A stretch of 12,211 nucleotides of DNA from Bacteroidales bacterium (GCA_003560215.1 PWIY01000288.1:1-12211); one strand, 5' to 3'. Positions 1-7,264 are shown, counted from the first letter of the stretch. Translations and numbers: made by a program. Notes: generated from the sequence alone by a model not told the origin.

Positions 1-485
1 ATCTTAGGCTGATAGAGATTGTAAAGCTCATCATAGGTGCGGGTTTTCAAATATTGTGTGGCTGCATCTCTGTCACCGCGGAGGATTTCAAATCCGTCCT
101 GGATGCTCATGCCGGTAATGGCTTCAGCAAATACCGGTGCTGCTTCCCTGGCAGCTTCCTCAGCGGCCCTGTTGATGCGCAGGATGACATCTTCCACCAG
201 TTGTTCCCCACCGGGCAGGTAGGAAAGGTTGCTGGTAATGACCTCTGCCTCGGGGGGCAGCATGATCCTGATCATTTCATCCCGGTAATATCCGCCGTCA
301 GCCGATAAGCGTGTCGCGGCTGAATCAGATCCGATCACCAGGGCCTGACGAAGGCCACGTACGACCTCCTGCCGGGTGAGCGGGCGGCCGGACTCTGCCT
401 GTTGGGCGATTTGTTTCAGTTCGTCACACCCTGCCGGGATAATAAGCAGCAGGAACAACAGGAAGGAGATCATTCTGGTCTTCAT
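1..485 (-). CDS. DUF4197 family lipoprotein (3' end cut by window edge)
   Basis: Reading the complement from ATG at 485 gives 161 codons that run off the left edge, so the C-terminus is missing. The N-terminus (MKTRMISFLLFLLLIIPAGC) is a signal peptide ending in a lipobox with C20 as the lipidated cysteine. The rest resembles DUF4197: a segment like 'RQEVVRGLRQALVIGSDSA' (about 38-56), 'GGYYRDEMIRIMLPPEAE' (64-81), an Ala/Glu-rich helix around 'INRAAEEAAREAAPVF' and 'AATQYLKTRTYDELYNLYQPK' near the edge, all recognisable family blocks. Family members are roughly 220-250 residues, so about a third is probably absent. Function is unknown; a periplasmic or outer-membrane-anchored location is inferred. 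A good promoter match lies just upstream, so it is probably transcribed separately from the FISUMP gene behind it. Confidence 0.85.
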   Translation of the reverse strand, partial: MKTRMISFLLFLLLIIPAGCDELKQIAQQAESGRPLTRQEVVRGLRQALVIGSDSAATRLSADGGYYRDEMIRIMLPPEAEVITSNLSYLPGGEQLVEDVILRINRAAEEAAREAAPVFAEAITGMSIQDGFEILRGDRDAATQYLKTRTYDELYNLYQPK

Positions 486-505
486 AAAAAGGGCCTGGTT
501 TATTT

Positions 506-537
506 CAAAGATAGTAAAAAGAATCCTGGTGCAGCAG
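506..537 (-). promoter_or_regulatory. Predicted Bacteroidota-type promoter of the DUF4197 gene
   Basis: On the - strand TATCTTTG (513-506) matches the TAnnTTTG -7 box exactly. A CTG at 537-535 lies 21 bases upstream, one mismatch from the TTG -33 element. Transcription would start near 499, giving a leader of about 15 bases before ATG at 485. Sequence match only. Confidence 0.45.
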
Positions 538-633
538 CTGGCGCGCTGCTTTAGCTGTAAATGAACTCCAACCGCAGGGCCGGAAGGGAAATGCATGAGA
601 TGTCTGAAGGCTTTTAAAGGTCACAGCCGGCCC

Positions 634-1446
634 TTATTTTGCATCCCGGATACAGCGAACAGAGAGACCACTGCGTTTATCGGCAGGCCTGCGAATCATG
701 AAGTTTTCCCAACTCCAGATATAGCGGGCGATGGCATCAGAGGCCGATTGCTCAGTGGTGGACCACCAGCCTCCCACATACCCCAAATCCTGATAAGTTG
801 ATTCAGGAGTGCGAAAACCAGCGGCATAGGCTGCAAAATCAAATTCATCCCAACCATAATGCTCCGTGTTTTCATTCCATCGCGGATGCACATTGGTGTC
901 GTGCTCACCGCCCCAGGGATGACCAACCTGCCGGGCAGCCCTCAGAGCGTTGCCAACCCCGCCGATCTGTGGTTTTTCATCCACAAAATCCATCACGAAA
1001 TCTCTTAAGTCGCTCCATTCGCCGGACTCAGGAACCCGCCATCCGCTTGGGCATATGCCCCTTGAGTCTGTGGCTGCTGCCCAGTTGTATAGCAACCCGT
1101 AGGCATTGTCCATTGCTTCGTCTGATCCGATGCCATCAACCTGTGAATGTGGATAAATGGTGTAAGCCCCTTCAGAGGCCGAGGCCCAGCCTTCAGCACT
1201 CAGTCCGGTTGCAATGGGGGTGCCATCGCGGTAACGTGTGGTACGCAGGTTTTCTGTCATCCACAAATGCTCCCAGAGTTTGACCGATTGATACTCGTTG
1301 CCGTCTATATCAGTAACAGTCCTGGTTTTGGATCCGTTGGTATCATTATTATCATCTCCGTCAAAGAGTTCACATCCTGATAATATCAGGACAGAAAGCC
1401 CCCCTGCCCACAGGAGGGCTTTCCAGGCAATACATGGCTTTTTCAT
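634..1446 (-). CDS. FISUMP-domain lipoprotein, copy 1
   Basis: 270 residues from ATG at 1446. The signal peptide ends in LILSGC with C25 as lipidation site, followed by a short acidic/Asn linker (DGDDNNDTNG). The mature part is a single Fibrobacter succinogenes major paralogous domain (FISUMP, TIGR02145/PF09603). Its hallmarks appear in order: 'VTDIDGNEYQSVKLWEHLWM' with 'TENLRTTRYRDG' after it (about 43-75), 'AYGLLYNWAAATDSRGICP' then 'SGWRVPESGEWSDL' (middle), 'AAGFRTPE', 'GGWWSTTEQ', and the closing 'SGLSVRCIRD'. The two conserved cysteines (ICP and VRC) may pair. The domain's function is unknown; it is commonly found in exported or surface proteins of Bacteroidota and Fibrobacteres. A second family member lies at 8775-9590. 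Divergently arranged with the rhodanese/methyltransferase operon. Confidence 0.9.
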   Translation of the reverse strand: MKKPCIAWKALLWAGGLSVLILSGCELFDGDDNNDTNGSKTRTVTDIDGNEYQSVKLWEHLWMTENLRTTRYRDGTPIATGLSAEGWASASEGAYTIYPHSQVDGIGSDEAMDNAYGLLYNWAAATDSRGICPSGWRVPESGEWSDLRDFVMDFVDEKPQIGGVGNALRAARQVGHPWGGEHDTNVHPRWNENTEHYGWDEFDFAAYAAGFRTPESTYQDLGYVGGWWSTTEQSASDAIARYIWSWENFMIRRPADKRSGLSVRCIRDAK

Positions 1447-1468
1447 GCGCGTAAAATTTTGGATATCA

Positions 1469-1499
1469 TAAATTTAAGAAACTGAGCAATGCCATACAA
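1469..1499 (-). promoter_or_regulatory. Predicted promoter of FISUMP copy 1
   Basis: On the - strand TTG (1499-1497) is followed after exactly 20 bases by TAAATTTA (1476-1469), one mismatch from TAnnTTTG. The predicted leader is about 16 bases. It sits back to back with the eanB promoter candidate at 1526. Confidence 0.35.
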
Positions 1500-1525
1500 C
1501 CCTTTATGGCCCTCAGGCAAACACT

Positions 1526-1533
1526 TATTTTTG
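1526..1533 (+). promoter_or_regulatory. Predicted -7 box of the eanB-eanA operon
   Basis: TATTTTTG matches TAnnTTTG exactly, but the -33 region (1503-1505, TTT) lacks a clean TTG. A transcript from here would have a leader of roughly 90 bases before ATG at 1631. No hairpin or riboswitch was recognised in that leader. Confidence 0.35.
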
Positions 1534-1630
1534 TGTGTCAAAACCGGAGAGAACCAGGCGTAAACCCCTTACATAATTCGGTAAAATTTGATTATCCTGT
1601 TATCTTTATCCATAAAAAAGGATTCTTTCT

Positions 1631-2917
1631 ATGGACCATTCAGCGAGTTTGACCACCCTGCAACTGCTTAATATGATGGATGGCCGGAACACTTGTCTTG
1701 TGGATGTGCGTCCGGTTGACGCTTACAACGGGTGGCGGCATGAAAATGAGAAACGTGGCGGCCACATCCCCGGGGCCAGATCCCTGCCGGTAAAATGGGC
1801 CGGCTACATTGACTGGATCGAGATTGTGCGCAATAAGGAAATCTGGCCTTATCATCAGATTGTGTTGTACGGGTACAATGCAAAGGATACTGAAGAAGTG
1901 GCGCGGCGGTTTAAGGGAGCTGGCTATGAGAATGTTTTCTTTTACCACCATTTTCCGGATGAATGGGCCGGCAACGAAAACCTTCCGCTGGATCACCTGC
2001 CCGGATACCAGAATCTTGTTTATCCGCAATGGGTAAATGAGGTAACGGAGGGCAGGACGCCTGCCACGCATCCCGGTGGCAGAACGGTGATTTGCCATGC
2101 CCATTATCGCAACCGCGATGCATACCTCAGCGGACATATACCGGGAGCCATTGATATCGATACCAATGCCCTGGAATCCACCCGGACCTGGAATCGCCGT
2201 TCACCGGAGGAAATCCGGAAAACCCTTTTGGATCATGGAATTGACAGTGACACAACCGTTATTATGTACGGGAAATACATGGATCCGGATAGCGATGACG
2301 AGTTTCCGGGAAGTGCCGCCGGTGACATCGGTGCCATCCGCTGTGCCTTTATCATGATGTATGCCGGTGTAAAAGATGTACGGGTTTTGAATGGAGGTTT
2401 TCATTCATGGGAGGATGCCGGTTTCCAGGTTGATACCGATGATGTACCCAAAACCTCCCTGGCTGACTTTGGCCGTGATATCCCGGCAAGACCCGAACTG
2501 GCTGTCGACATAAATGAGGCCAGAGAAATGCTTGCATCAGAAAAGGCAGAACTGGTATGCGTCAGGAGCCGGCCCGAATACATAGGTGAAGTAAGTGGTT
2601 ACAACTACATTGAGGCGAAAGGGCGCATTCCCGGAGCTGTTTTTGTGGATGCCGGGAGTGATGCTTATCACATGGAGAATTACCGGAACCTGGATTATAC
2701 CACACGTGAGTTCCGGGAGGTTGAAAAGATCTGGCGCGAGGCAGGGCTGAGCCCTGATAAGCACCTGGCTTTTTATTGTGGCACCGGGTGGCGGGGAAGT
2801 GAAGCCTGGTTCAATGCCTGGCTGATGGGCTGGCCACGGGTTTCGGTGTTTGACGGAGGGTGGTTTGAGTGGAGCAACGATCCGGATAACCCTTATGAAA
2901 CAGGAGTCCCGGATTAA
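1631..2917 (+). CDS. eanB: Triple-rhodanese sulfurtransferase, probable hercynine sulfurtransferase EanB
   Basis: 428 residues; ATG at 1631 follows an AAAGGA Shine-Dalgarno-like site 8 bases upstream. No signal peptide, so cytoplasmic. Three rhodanese repeats are visible by their G-[HR]-I-P-G-A motifs (44-49, 169-173 region, 331-336). The active-site loop keeps a cysteine only in the third: FYC383GTGWR. The first two loops read VLYGYN and IMYGKYM and are inactive. In Chlorobium EanB, as I recall it, catalytic Cys412, Cys339, Cys184 and Tyr353 are notable; at a uniform offset of 29 these fall on C383, C310, C155 and Y324 here, and all four are present. EanB moves sulfur from polysulfide via a Cys persulfide onto C2 of the trimethylhistidine (hercynine) imidazole, giving ergothioneine without oxygen. 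The EgtD-type methyltransferase that makes hercynine starts 24 bases downstream, which strongly supports the call. The alternative is a generic thiosulfate sulfurtransferase. Confidence 0.82.
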   Translation: MDHSASLTTLQLLNMMDGRNTCLVDVRPVDAYNGWRHENEKRGGHIPGARSLPVKWAGYIDWIEIVRNKEIWPYHQIVLYGYNAKDTEEVARRFKGAGYENVFFYHHFPDEWAGNENLPLDHLPGYQNLVYPQWVNEVTEGRTPATHPGGRTVICHAHYRNRDAYLSGHIPGAIDIDTNALESTRTWNRRSPEEIRKTLLDHGIDSDTTVIMYGKYMDPDSDDEFPGSAAGDIGAIRCAFIMMYAGVKDVRVLNGGFHSWEDAGFQVDTDDVPKTSLADFGRDIPARPELAVDINEAREMLASEKAELVCVRSRPEYIGEVSGYNYIEAKGRIPGAVFVDAGSDAYHMENYRNLDYTTREFREVEKIWREAGLSPDKHLAFYCGTGWRGSEAWFNAWLMGWPRVSVFDGGWFEWSNDPDNPYETGVPD

Positions 2918-2941
2918 TACTGGTTATAAAGATTATTGAAA

Positions 2942-4000
2942 ATGCAAGAAGAAATTGAACACCCTGGCCTGATCAACCATCTGACGGGTTCTGCCGGAGT
3001 TGGCAGGTTGTCGCTGCAAATGGAAATTCTGGCAGGGCTGAAGGAAAAACCCCGGAGGATTCCCAGTAAATTTTTCTACGATGCAACCGGATCAGCCTTG
3101 TTTGAAAAGATCACCACCCTGCCGGAGTATTACCTGACAGCCTGTGAAAAAGAAATATTGAGTGGTTTATGGGATAAACTGAGGTTGACCGGCCCGGATA
3201 TCCGCATCATTGAACTGGGTAGTGGCGATGGTTCAAAACTGATGTTGCTGCTCGACCAGCTTCCCCCTGATCGGCTGAAGAATATTGTATATTACCCCGT
3301 GGATATCAGCGCGGCTGCTGTCAGAGATGCTGTAAAGAAGTTGAATGATAATTTTCCCGGACTGCGGGTCGGCGGGATCCTGGCCGATTTTACCAAACAA
3401 TTACACCTGCTTCCGGTGGGAGGAACCCGGATTTTTTGTTTTTTCGGAAGCACCATCGGGAATCTGGATCCTGATGAAGCCCGGAACTTTATGATGCAAC
3501 TCGGAGCAGTGATGAAGCATGGGGACCACCTGTTACTGGGGATAGATATGGTCAAAGAACCCGTAATCCTGGAAAATGCCTACAACGACAAGCAAGGGGT
3601 GACCGCCAGGTTCAACCAGAATATTTTACAGGTGGTCAATGGCCTGATGGAAGCAGACTTTGACCCTTCCATGTTTGCCCACGAGGCGTTCTACAATTCA
3701 GAGAAGCAAAGGGTTGAGATGCATCTCCAGGCCAGGAAGGAAATGCTGATCAAATGCGGGGTTAACGGCAGCCGGATCCTGATCAGTGAAGGGGAAACCA
3801 TCCACACCGAAAATTCCTATAAATTTTCTCCCTGCCAGATCGAGGACTTGGGAAAAGCAGGAGGCGTTCGGGTTAAAGAAATTTTTGCGGACTCCAAAGA
3901 TTGGTTTGGTGTGGTCCATTTTCACAAGCCGGCAGCATCTTTCACAAGCCGGCAGCATCCGGGCTTACCTGAATATCAACACCAGCCCCAGAATCATTAA
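2942..4000 (+). CDS. eanA: L-histidine N-alpha-methyltransferase (EgtD/EanA), C-terminus altered by tandem duplication
   Basis: 352 residues from ATG at 2942; an in-frame TTG at 2936 is a less likely start. It makes hercynine by three SAM-dependent methylations of histidine. The SAM motif ELGSGDGSKL is at 91-100, and FFGSTIGNLDP at 167-177 is typical of the family. Substrate-site residues I recall from mycobacterial EgtD (Y56, N166, Y206, M252, E282, S284) all recur at a constant +8: Y64, N174, Y214, M260, E290, S292. This argues for histidine as substrate rather than a relative such as DmaW-pathway EasF. It is the second gene of the operon with the EanB-like rhodanese. Oddity: a 20-base direct repeat at 3920-3939/3940-3959 shifts the frame after S333. 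Without it the protein would end after three more residues (GLT, stop at 3970-3972, 336 aa), close to normal family length. As read, 19 new residues are added and the gene overlaps the convergent permease by 36 bases. Confidence 0.9.
   Translation: MQEEIEHPGLINHLTGSAGVGRLSLQMEILAGLKEKPRRIPSKFFYDATGSALFEKITTLPEYYLTACEKEILSGLWDKLRLTGPDIRIIELGSGDGSKLMLLLDQLPPDRLKNIVYYPVDISAAAVRDAVKKLNDNFPGLRVGGILADFTKQLHLLPVGGTRIFCFFGSTIGNLDPDEARNFMMQLGAVMKHGDHLLLGIDMVKEPVILENAYNDKQGVTARFNQNILQVVNGLMEADFDPSMFAHEAFYNSEKQRVEMHLQARKEMLIKCGVNGSRILISEGETIHTENSYKFSPCQIEDLGKAGGVRVKEIFADSKDWFGVVHFHKPAASFTSRQHPGLPEYQHQPQNH
3920..3959 (+). repeat. Exact 20-base tandem duplication at the end of eanA
   Basis: The unit TTTCACAAGCCGGCAGCATC occurs twice with no spacer (3920-3939 and 3940-3959). 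Its length is not a multiple of three, so the second copy shifts the reading frame of the methyltransferase. Confidence 0.97.
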
Positions 4001-4762
4001 AATGGCTGCGAATACATAGCGTACCCGGCTTTCATTTTTTTCCGGCCGGATGCAGGTCAACAGGCGGGGGCCCAAAAATGCCCCGACAGCAGCCCCGGAT
4101 CCCAGCATGAATATCAGTTCCGGATCGATCTCTCCAAGGAAAAAATGTCCGCCAAACCCACCCAGTGCATTGACAAATACGATCAGGACCGATGTGCCCA
4201 CCACCAGCCTGACCGGAAGCTGAAGCAGGAAAAGACCGGCAAGGACCGGGGCAGTCCCGCTGGTACCGAATAATCCGGCCACCAGACCGGCCATCAGCCC
4301 CAGTGATATCATCAGCCAGGCCTGCCTTGTCTGAAAGTCCGCAAAAGCCCGGGGTGGGGGCATCCCCCTGTTGATTCGCTTTTTTGGATTATACATGGTC
4401 AGTAAACCAAGGGCGATCAGGTATATCCCAAAGGTGCTGATCAGGGTGGCAATTTCAATATTGTTTGATATCCAGGCTCCCAGAATCGCACCAATGAGGC
4501 CGGCCGAACCAAATAGTGTGGCCACGGGAAGGTTGATGTTGTTGCGCCGGAAATGCTCCCAGGACCCCACCAGACCGATGGGGATCACAGCTGCCAGTGA
4601 GGTGGCAATGGCCACCCTGGGTGATACCTGGAAAAAAAGAATGAGGATCGGCGGAAAGAAGAATGCACCGTTGCCGCCGATCATGGTTGAAATGGCTCCG
4701 ATGACAAACCCGATCAGAGGTAGCCAATAGTAGCTGAGTTCAATGGCCGATTCGTAACCCAC
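3965..4762 (-). CDS. TauE/SafE-family membrane permease
   Basis: 265 residues starting at GTG (4762-4760); the next Met lies inside the first membrane helix, so GTG is the best visible start. About eight hydrophobic segments are seen, in two homologous halves: 'LPLIGFVIGAISTMIGGNGA' with 'FFFPPILILFFQVSPRVA' near the N-terminus, and 'GLVAGLFGTSGTAPVLAGLF' after the central polar loop (about 120-145). These glycine-rich paired motifs are typical of PF01925. Members export sulfite, sulfoacetate or other small organic anions, or are uncharacterised; the substrate cannot be read from sequence. It begins 3 bases after the stop of the alternative-oxidase-like gene, so the two are probably co-transcribed and translationally coupled. 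Its last codons overlap the 3' end of eanA on the other strand. A sulfur-anion substrate fits the neighbours but is inference. Confidence 0.85.
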   Translation of the reverse strand: MGYESAIELSYYWLPLIGFVIGAISTMIGGNGAFFFPPILILFFQVSPRVAIATSLAAVIPIGLVGSWEHFRRNNINLPVATLFGSAGLIGAILGAWISNNIEIATLISTFGIYLIALGLLTMYNPKKRINRGMPPPRAFADFQTRQAWLMISLGLMAGLVAGLFGTSGTAPVLAGLFLLQLPVRLVVGTSVLIVFVNALGGFGGHFFLGEIDPELIFMLGSGAAVGAFLGPRLLTCIRPEKNESRVRYVFAAILMILGLVLIFR

Positions 4763-4765
4763 AGA

Positions 4766-5485
4766 TTACTTTTTAATCGGATTGGCCAGCCTGGGGTCAG
4801 AATACCCCGATGGCATGCCCTCATACTCCTGAACCATTTCCGGTTTTCCGCAGAATTCGAAACTGTGGTTCATGTGGTCACGTTCATCCAGCATGATCCT
4901 TCTGAATACATCCGCCCAGGTGTCCACATCCGCATATTGCCTGACAAAGTCATTGGTGAGTTTTTGTTCTTCCCACTGGGGGTTGTCCAGTATCAGATGG
5001 GCGTAAACAGATTCTGCATGGTTCTCAAATTCGGCATTGAAAAGGAAAGCCCTTTTTTGATTGAAGAAAGCCATGGTTTTGGAAATGATCACGTAGGAAA
5101 GAACTGCAAAAAAGGTGACAAACGGACTCAGGTACCATTTGTCCTTCATCCCGTCTTCTTTCATTTTTTCATGAATCACAAGCAGGTGGGTGTACTCGTT
5201 GTCCTGTGCATCGCGCCCCCAGTCAATTACATTTTTGACCTCTTTGATCCTTTCACCGTTCCGGAACTTTCTGGTCAGTTTCAGATAATGGCGGATTTCC
5301 CACACACGGTAGGGGATACTGGCCAGGATTTCCAGGAGTTTTGCCTTGGAAAGGTTGTCCTTCTTTCCGGCAACCAGGTCCATCCCGGCAAAAAACACCT
5401 TTGCAATGAAACTGTACTTATACCTGGGCGTTTCCAGCGTCGTTTTGTGCTCTTTTTTTAAGTCGATGGTGGCAGATTTTTCCAT
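4766..5485 (-). CDS. Alternative oxidase family diiron protein (quinol oxidase type)
   Basis: 239 residues from ATG at 5485. The four-helix diiron ligand pattern of alternative oxidase (PF01786) is complete: E52 in 'LLEILASIPYRVW' (like the family's LE-x-x-A-x-x-P), E97 and H100 in 'NEYTH', E154 in 'FENHAESVY', and E201 and H204 in 'LDERDHMNH'. Y161, seven residues after E154, matches the spacing of the catalytic Tyr in trypanosome AOX (E213/Y220, from memory). The hydrophobic stretch 'LSPFVTFFAVLSYVIISK' (119-136) fits the hairpin by which AOX sits on one face of the membrane. The family oxidises quinol and reduces oxygen to water without proton pumping, and is insensitive to cyanide and sulfide. 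It is a divergent member, so a non-respiratory oxidase role cannot be excluded. First gene of an operon with the TauE/SafE permease. AOX is sporadic in bacteria, so horizontal acquisition is possible. Confidence 0.8.
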   Translation of the reverse strand: MEKSATIDLKKEHKTTLETPRYKYSFIAKVFFAGMDLVAGKKDNLSKAKLLEILASIPYRVWEIRHYLKLTRKFRNGERIKEVKNVIDWGRDAQDNEYTHLLVIHEKMKEDGMKDKWYLSPFVTFFAVLSYVIISKTMAFFNQKRAFLFNAEFENHAESVYAHLILDNPQWEEQKLTNDFVRQYADVDTWADVFRRIMLDERDHMNHSFEFCGKPEMVQEYEGMPSGYSDPRLANPIKK

Positions 5486-5995
5486 TGCTGTGAAAATTGG
5501 TTTTGTTTGTCGTTCTTATTTTACAACAGCAATATTAACGAAAAAATCCTCAATACACATACGGCAGGATGGTTTTAACGTTGGCTGATGCCTAATTTAT
5601 AAACAAACCGGATAAAGTTTAATTACGCAATGGCTGCCGCACCCGATGGATATCATATTTCACCGTGCACCGGTCATGCCATTGCCGCAATACCTGTCCG
5701 GGCTCACCAGTCAGTTTGCCATGTTTATGACAGGCCCTGCAATAATGATTGGTTCAGGAAACATCATGGATGTTTAAATAATAAACAAAAAATGATAAAC
5801 ATAAAAAATGATGCTACTGTAATAAATAAGATATCAAAAATCAGTAAATCAATTACATGTATTGTAAATTGTTTTGATCTATTTGTTAATAAACCATAAA
5901 AGCGTTTAATTTTCAAACAAAAACAATGAACAAAAAATGTTATTTGAGGTTTAGCTTGTGTTCAATTTAAACCATTAACCTTAAATTCTAAAATC
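5486..5995. other. 510-base intergenic region between divergent genes
   Basis: It separates the alternative-oxidase and fasciclin genes and is strongly AT-rich at 5774-5995. The section 5625-5765 is visibly more GC-rich than its surroundings and may be a gene remnant: on the - strand an open stretch of 44 codons (5753-5622, no start codon) contains CRACH, a CxxCH pattern. No convincing intact gene or RNA was recognised. Confidence 0.5.
5882..5914 (+). promoter_or_regulatory. Predicted promoter of the fasciclin gene
   Basis: TTTG at 5882-5885, a 21-base spacer, then TAATTTTC at 5907-5914, one mismatch from TAnnTTTG. The leader would be about 75 bases and AT-rich. Confidence 0.3.
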
Positions 5996-7168
5996 ATGAA
6001 AAAAATGAACAAAATTAAAATCGGACGAAAGATTGCCATCAATTTGTTTCTGTTCACTGCCCTGGCAGTTTTTGCCGTATCCTGCGAAAAGGATGACACC
6101 ATGCTGAATGATGGATTCGAAAATTCTCAGGTAGCTTCCGACGAAATGGAAAACAAACAGGCTCCTGCACCGGGAACCCAGTCCATTGCACAAATCGCCA
6201 TTGATGCTGATTTCAACGAATTGGTAGCTGCTCTTAAATATGTAGATGATAAGCGCAATGCCGGCCTGGTTGATCTTTTCCTTAACGGAACAGACCAGTT
6301 CACCGTTTTTGCTCCCACAGATGAAGCGTTTGAAGGGCTTTATAACGAACTTGGAGTTGAAGGGATCACCGATCTTCCTGCCGAACTTGTGCTGGATGTC
6401 CTTTTCTACCACGTGACCGAAGGCCGTCGTGCTGCCAACAGCGTTGTTCCCCCACCCAACCCCCGTACCATCACCACACTTCTGGGAGATGCTTTCTCCG
6501 TAACTTCAGACCCATGGATCATTGATATTGCCGGCCAGAAAGTCAACTTCATCACCACCGACATATCCGCTTCCAATGGAATCATCCATGTGGTTGATGC
6601 GGTGCTGCTGCCACTGGACAATGACAACGGACCAGAAAACAACGGCCCACAGGGACAGCAAAACAACAATGCCCGGGGATCAATCGGCAATTCAGATGTA
6701 CCATCGTCTCCCGCACCCGGTAGCGAAGCCATTGCTGAAATCGCCATCGGTGCCGGATTTGATGAACTGGTTGGTGCCCTGGTTTATGTGGATGAGGAGC
6801 TTGATGCCGGTCTGGTTGACCTTTTCCTGAACGGAACAGATCAATATACCGTATTTGCACCCACCAACGAGGCTTTTGAAGGCCTTTACGAAGCACTTGA
6901 GATTGATGAAATCACCGACCTTCCTGCCGAACTGGTGCTGGATGTACTGCAATACCATGTCACTGTCGGCCGTCGTGCCGCCAACAGCGTTGTGCCCCCG
7001 CGCAATCCCCGGAATATCGGAACCCTTCTGGGTGAATCATTCTCCGTGAGCGCAAACGGCGTGATCACCGATATTGCCGAACAGCAAGTAAATATTGTAT
7101 CCGCCGACATTTCCGCATCAAACGGCATCATCCATGTTATTGATGGCGTATTGCTGCCACTCGAATAG
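5996..7168 (+). CDS. Lipoprotein with two tandem fasciclin (FAS1) domains
   Basis: 390 residues from ATG at 5996. The signal peptide ends in LAVFAVSC, with C30 lipidated. The following EKDD resembles the acidic export signal that sends Bacteroidota lipoproteins to the cell surface. Two FAS1 domains follow. Residues 57-208 and 239-390 align without gaps over 152 positions and are about 70% identical by eye. Each has the FAS1 landmarks 'FTVFAPTDEAFEGL'/'YTVFAPTNEAFEGL' (H1 box), the 'YHV' motif and the C-terminal 'SNGIIHVVDAVLLPL'/'SNGIIHVIDGVLLPL' (H2 box). The linker (209-238) is rich in Asn, Gln and Gly. FAS1 domains mediate adhesion to cells, matrix or polysaccharide; the ligand here is unknown. 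It is followed by a strong terminator, so probably a single-gene unit. Confidence 0.93.
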   Translation: MKKMNKIKIGRKIAINLFLFTALAVFAVSCEKDDTMLNDGFENSQVASDEMENKQAPAPGTQSIAQIAIDADFNELVAALKYVDDKRNAGLVDLFLNGTDQFTVFAPTDEAFEGLYNELGVEGITDLPAELVLDVLFYHVTEGRRAANSVVPPPNPRTITTLLGDAFSVTSDPWIIDIAGQKVNFITTDISASNGIIHVVDAVLLPLDNDNGPENNGPQGQQNNNARGSIGNSDVPSSPAPGSEAIAEIAIGAGFDELVGALVYVDEELDAGLVDLFLNGTDQYTVFAPTNEAFEGLYEALEIDEITDLPAELVLDVLQYHVTVGRRAANSVVPPRNPRNIGTLLGESFSVSANGVITDIAEQQVNIVSADISASNGIIHVIDGVLLPLE

Positions 7169-7223
7169 CAGGATGCAGCATGAAACTGCATCAAGTCAGA
7201 GGCTGATCTATTTTCAGCCATTT

Positions 7224-7264
7224 AAAAAGTGGGCTGCCTTTTGCCAGGCAGCCCACTTTTTTTT
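7224..7264. terminator. Strong, probably bidirectional rho-independent terminator
   Basis: A perfect 15-base stem (7224-7238 with 7247-7261), an 8-base loop and a run of eight T (7257-7264) follow the fasciclin gene. The stem begins with five A, so on the - strand it also ends in a T run and can serve the convergent beta-propeller gene ending at 7344. Confidence 0.93.

Noticed and set aside
577..633. Inverted repeat GGGCCGG/CCGGCCC after the FISUMP copy 1 stop
   Set aside because: A 43-base loop, a 7-base stem and no T run make it a poor terminator.
798..1283. 161-codon + strand ORF
   Set aside because: Antisense shadow of FISUMP copy 1, rich in His, Arg, Pro and Cys with no domain.
1447..1630. 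Possible riboswitch or leader RNA upstream of eanB
   Set aside because: I looked for SAM- or sulfur-linked leader folds but found no paired helices or known conserved core.
4865..5461. 198-codon + strand ORF
   Set aside because: It lies wholly antisense to the alternative-oxidase gene, whose diiron ligands establish the - strand as coding.
5630..5899. 89-codon + strand ORF in the gap before the fasciclin gene
   Set aside because: No ribosome-binding site, no recognisable domain, and an abrupt change from GC-rich to Lys/Ile/Asn-rich AT-driven composition suggest chance.
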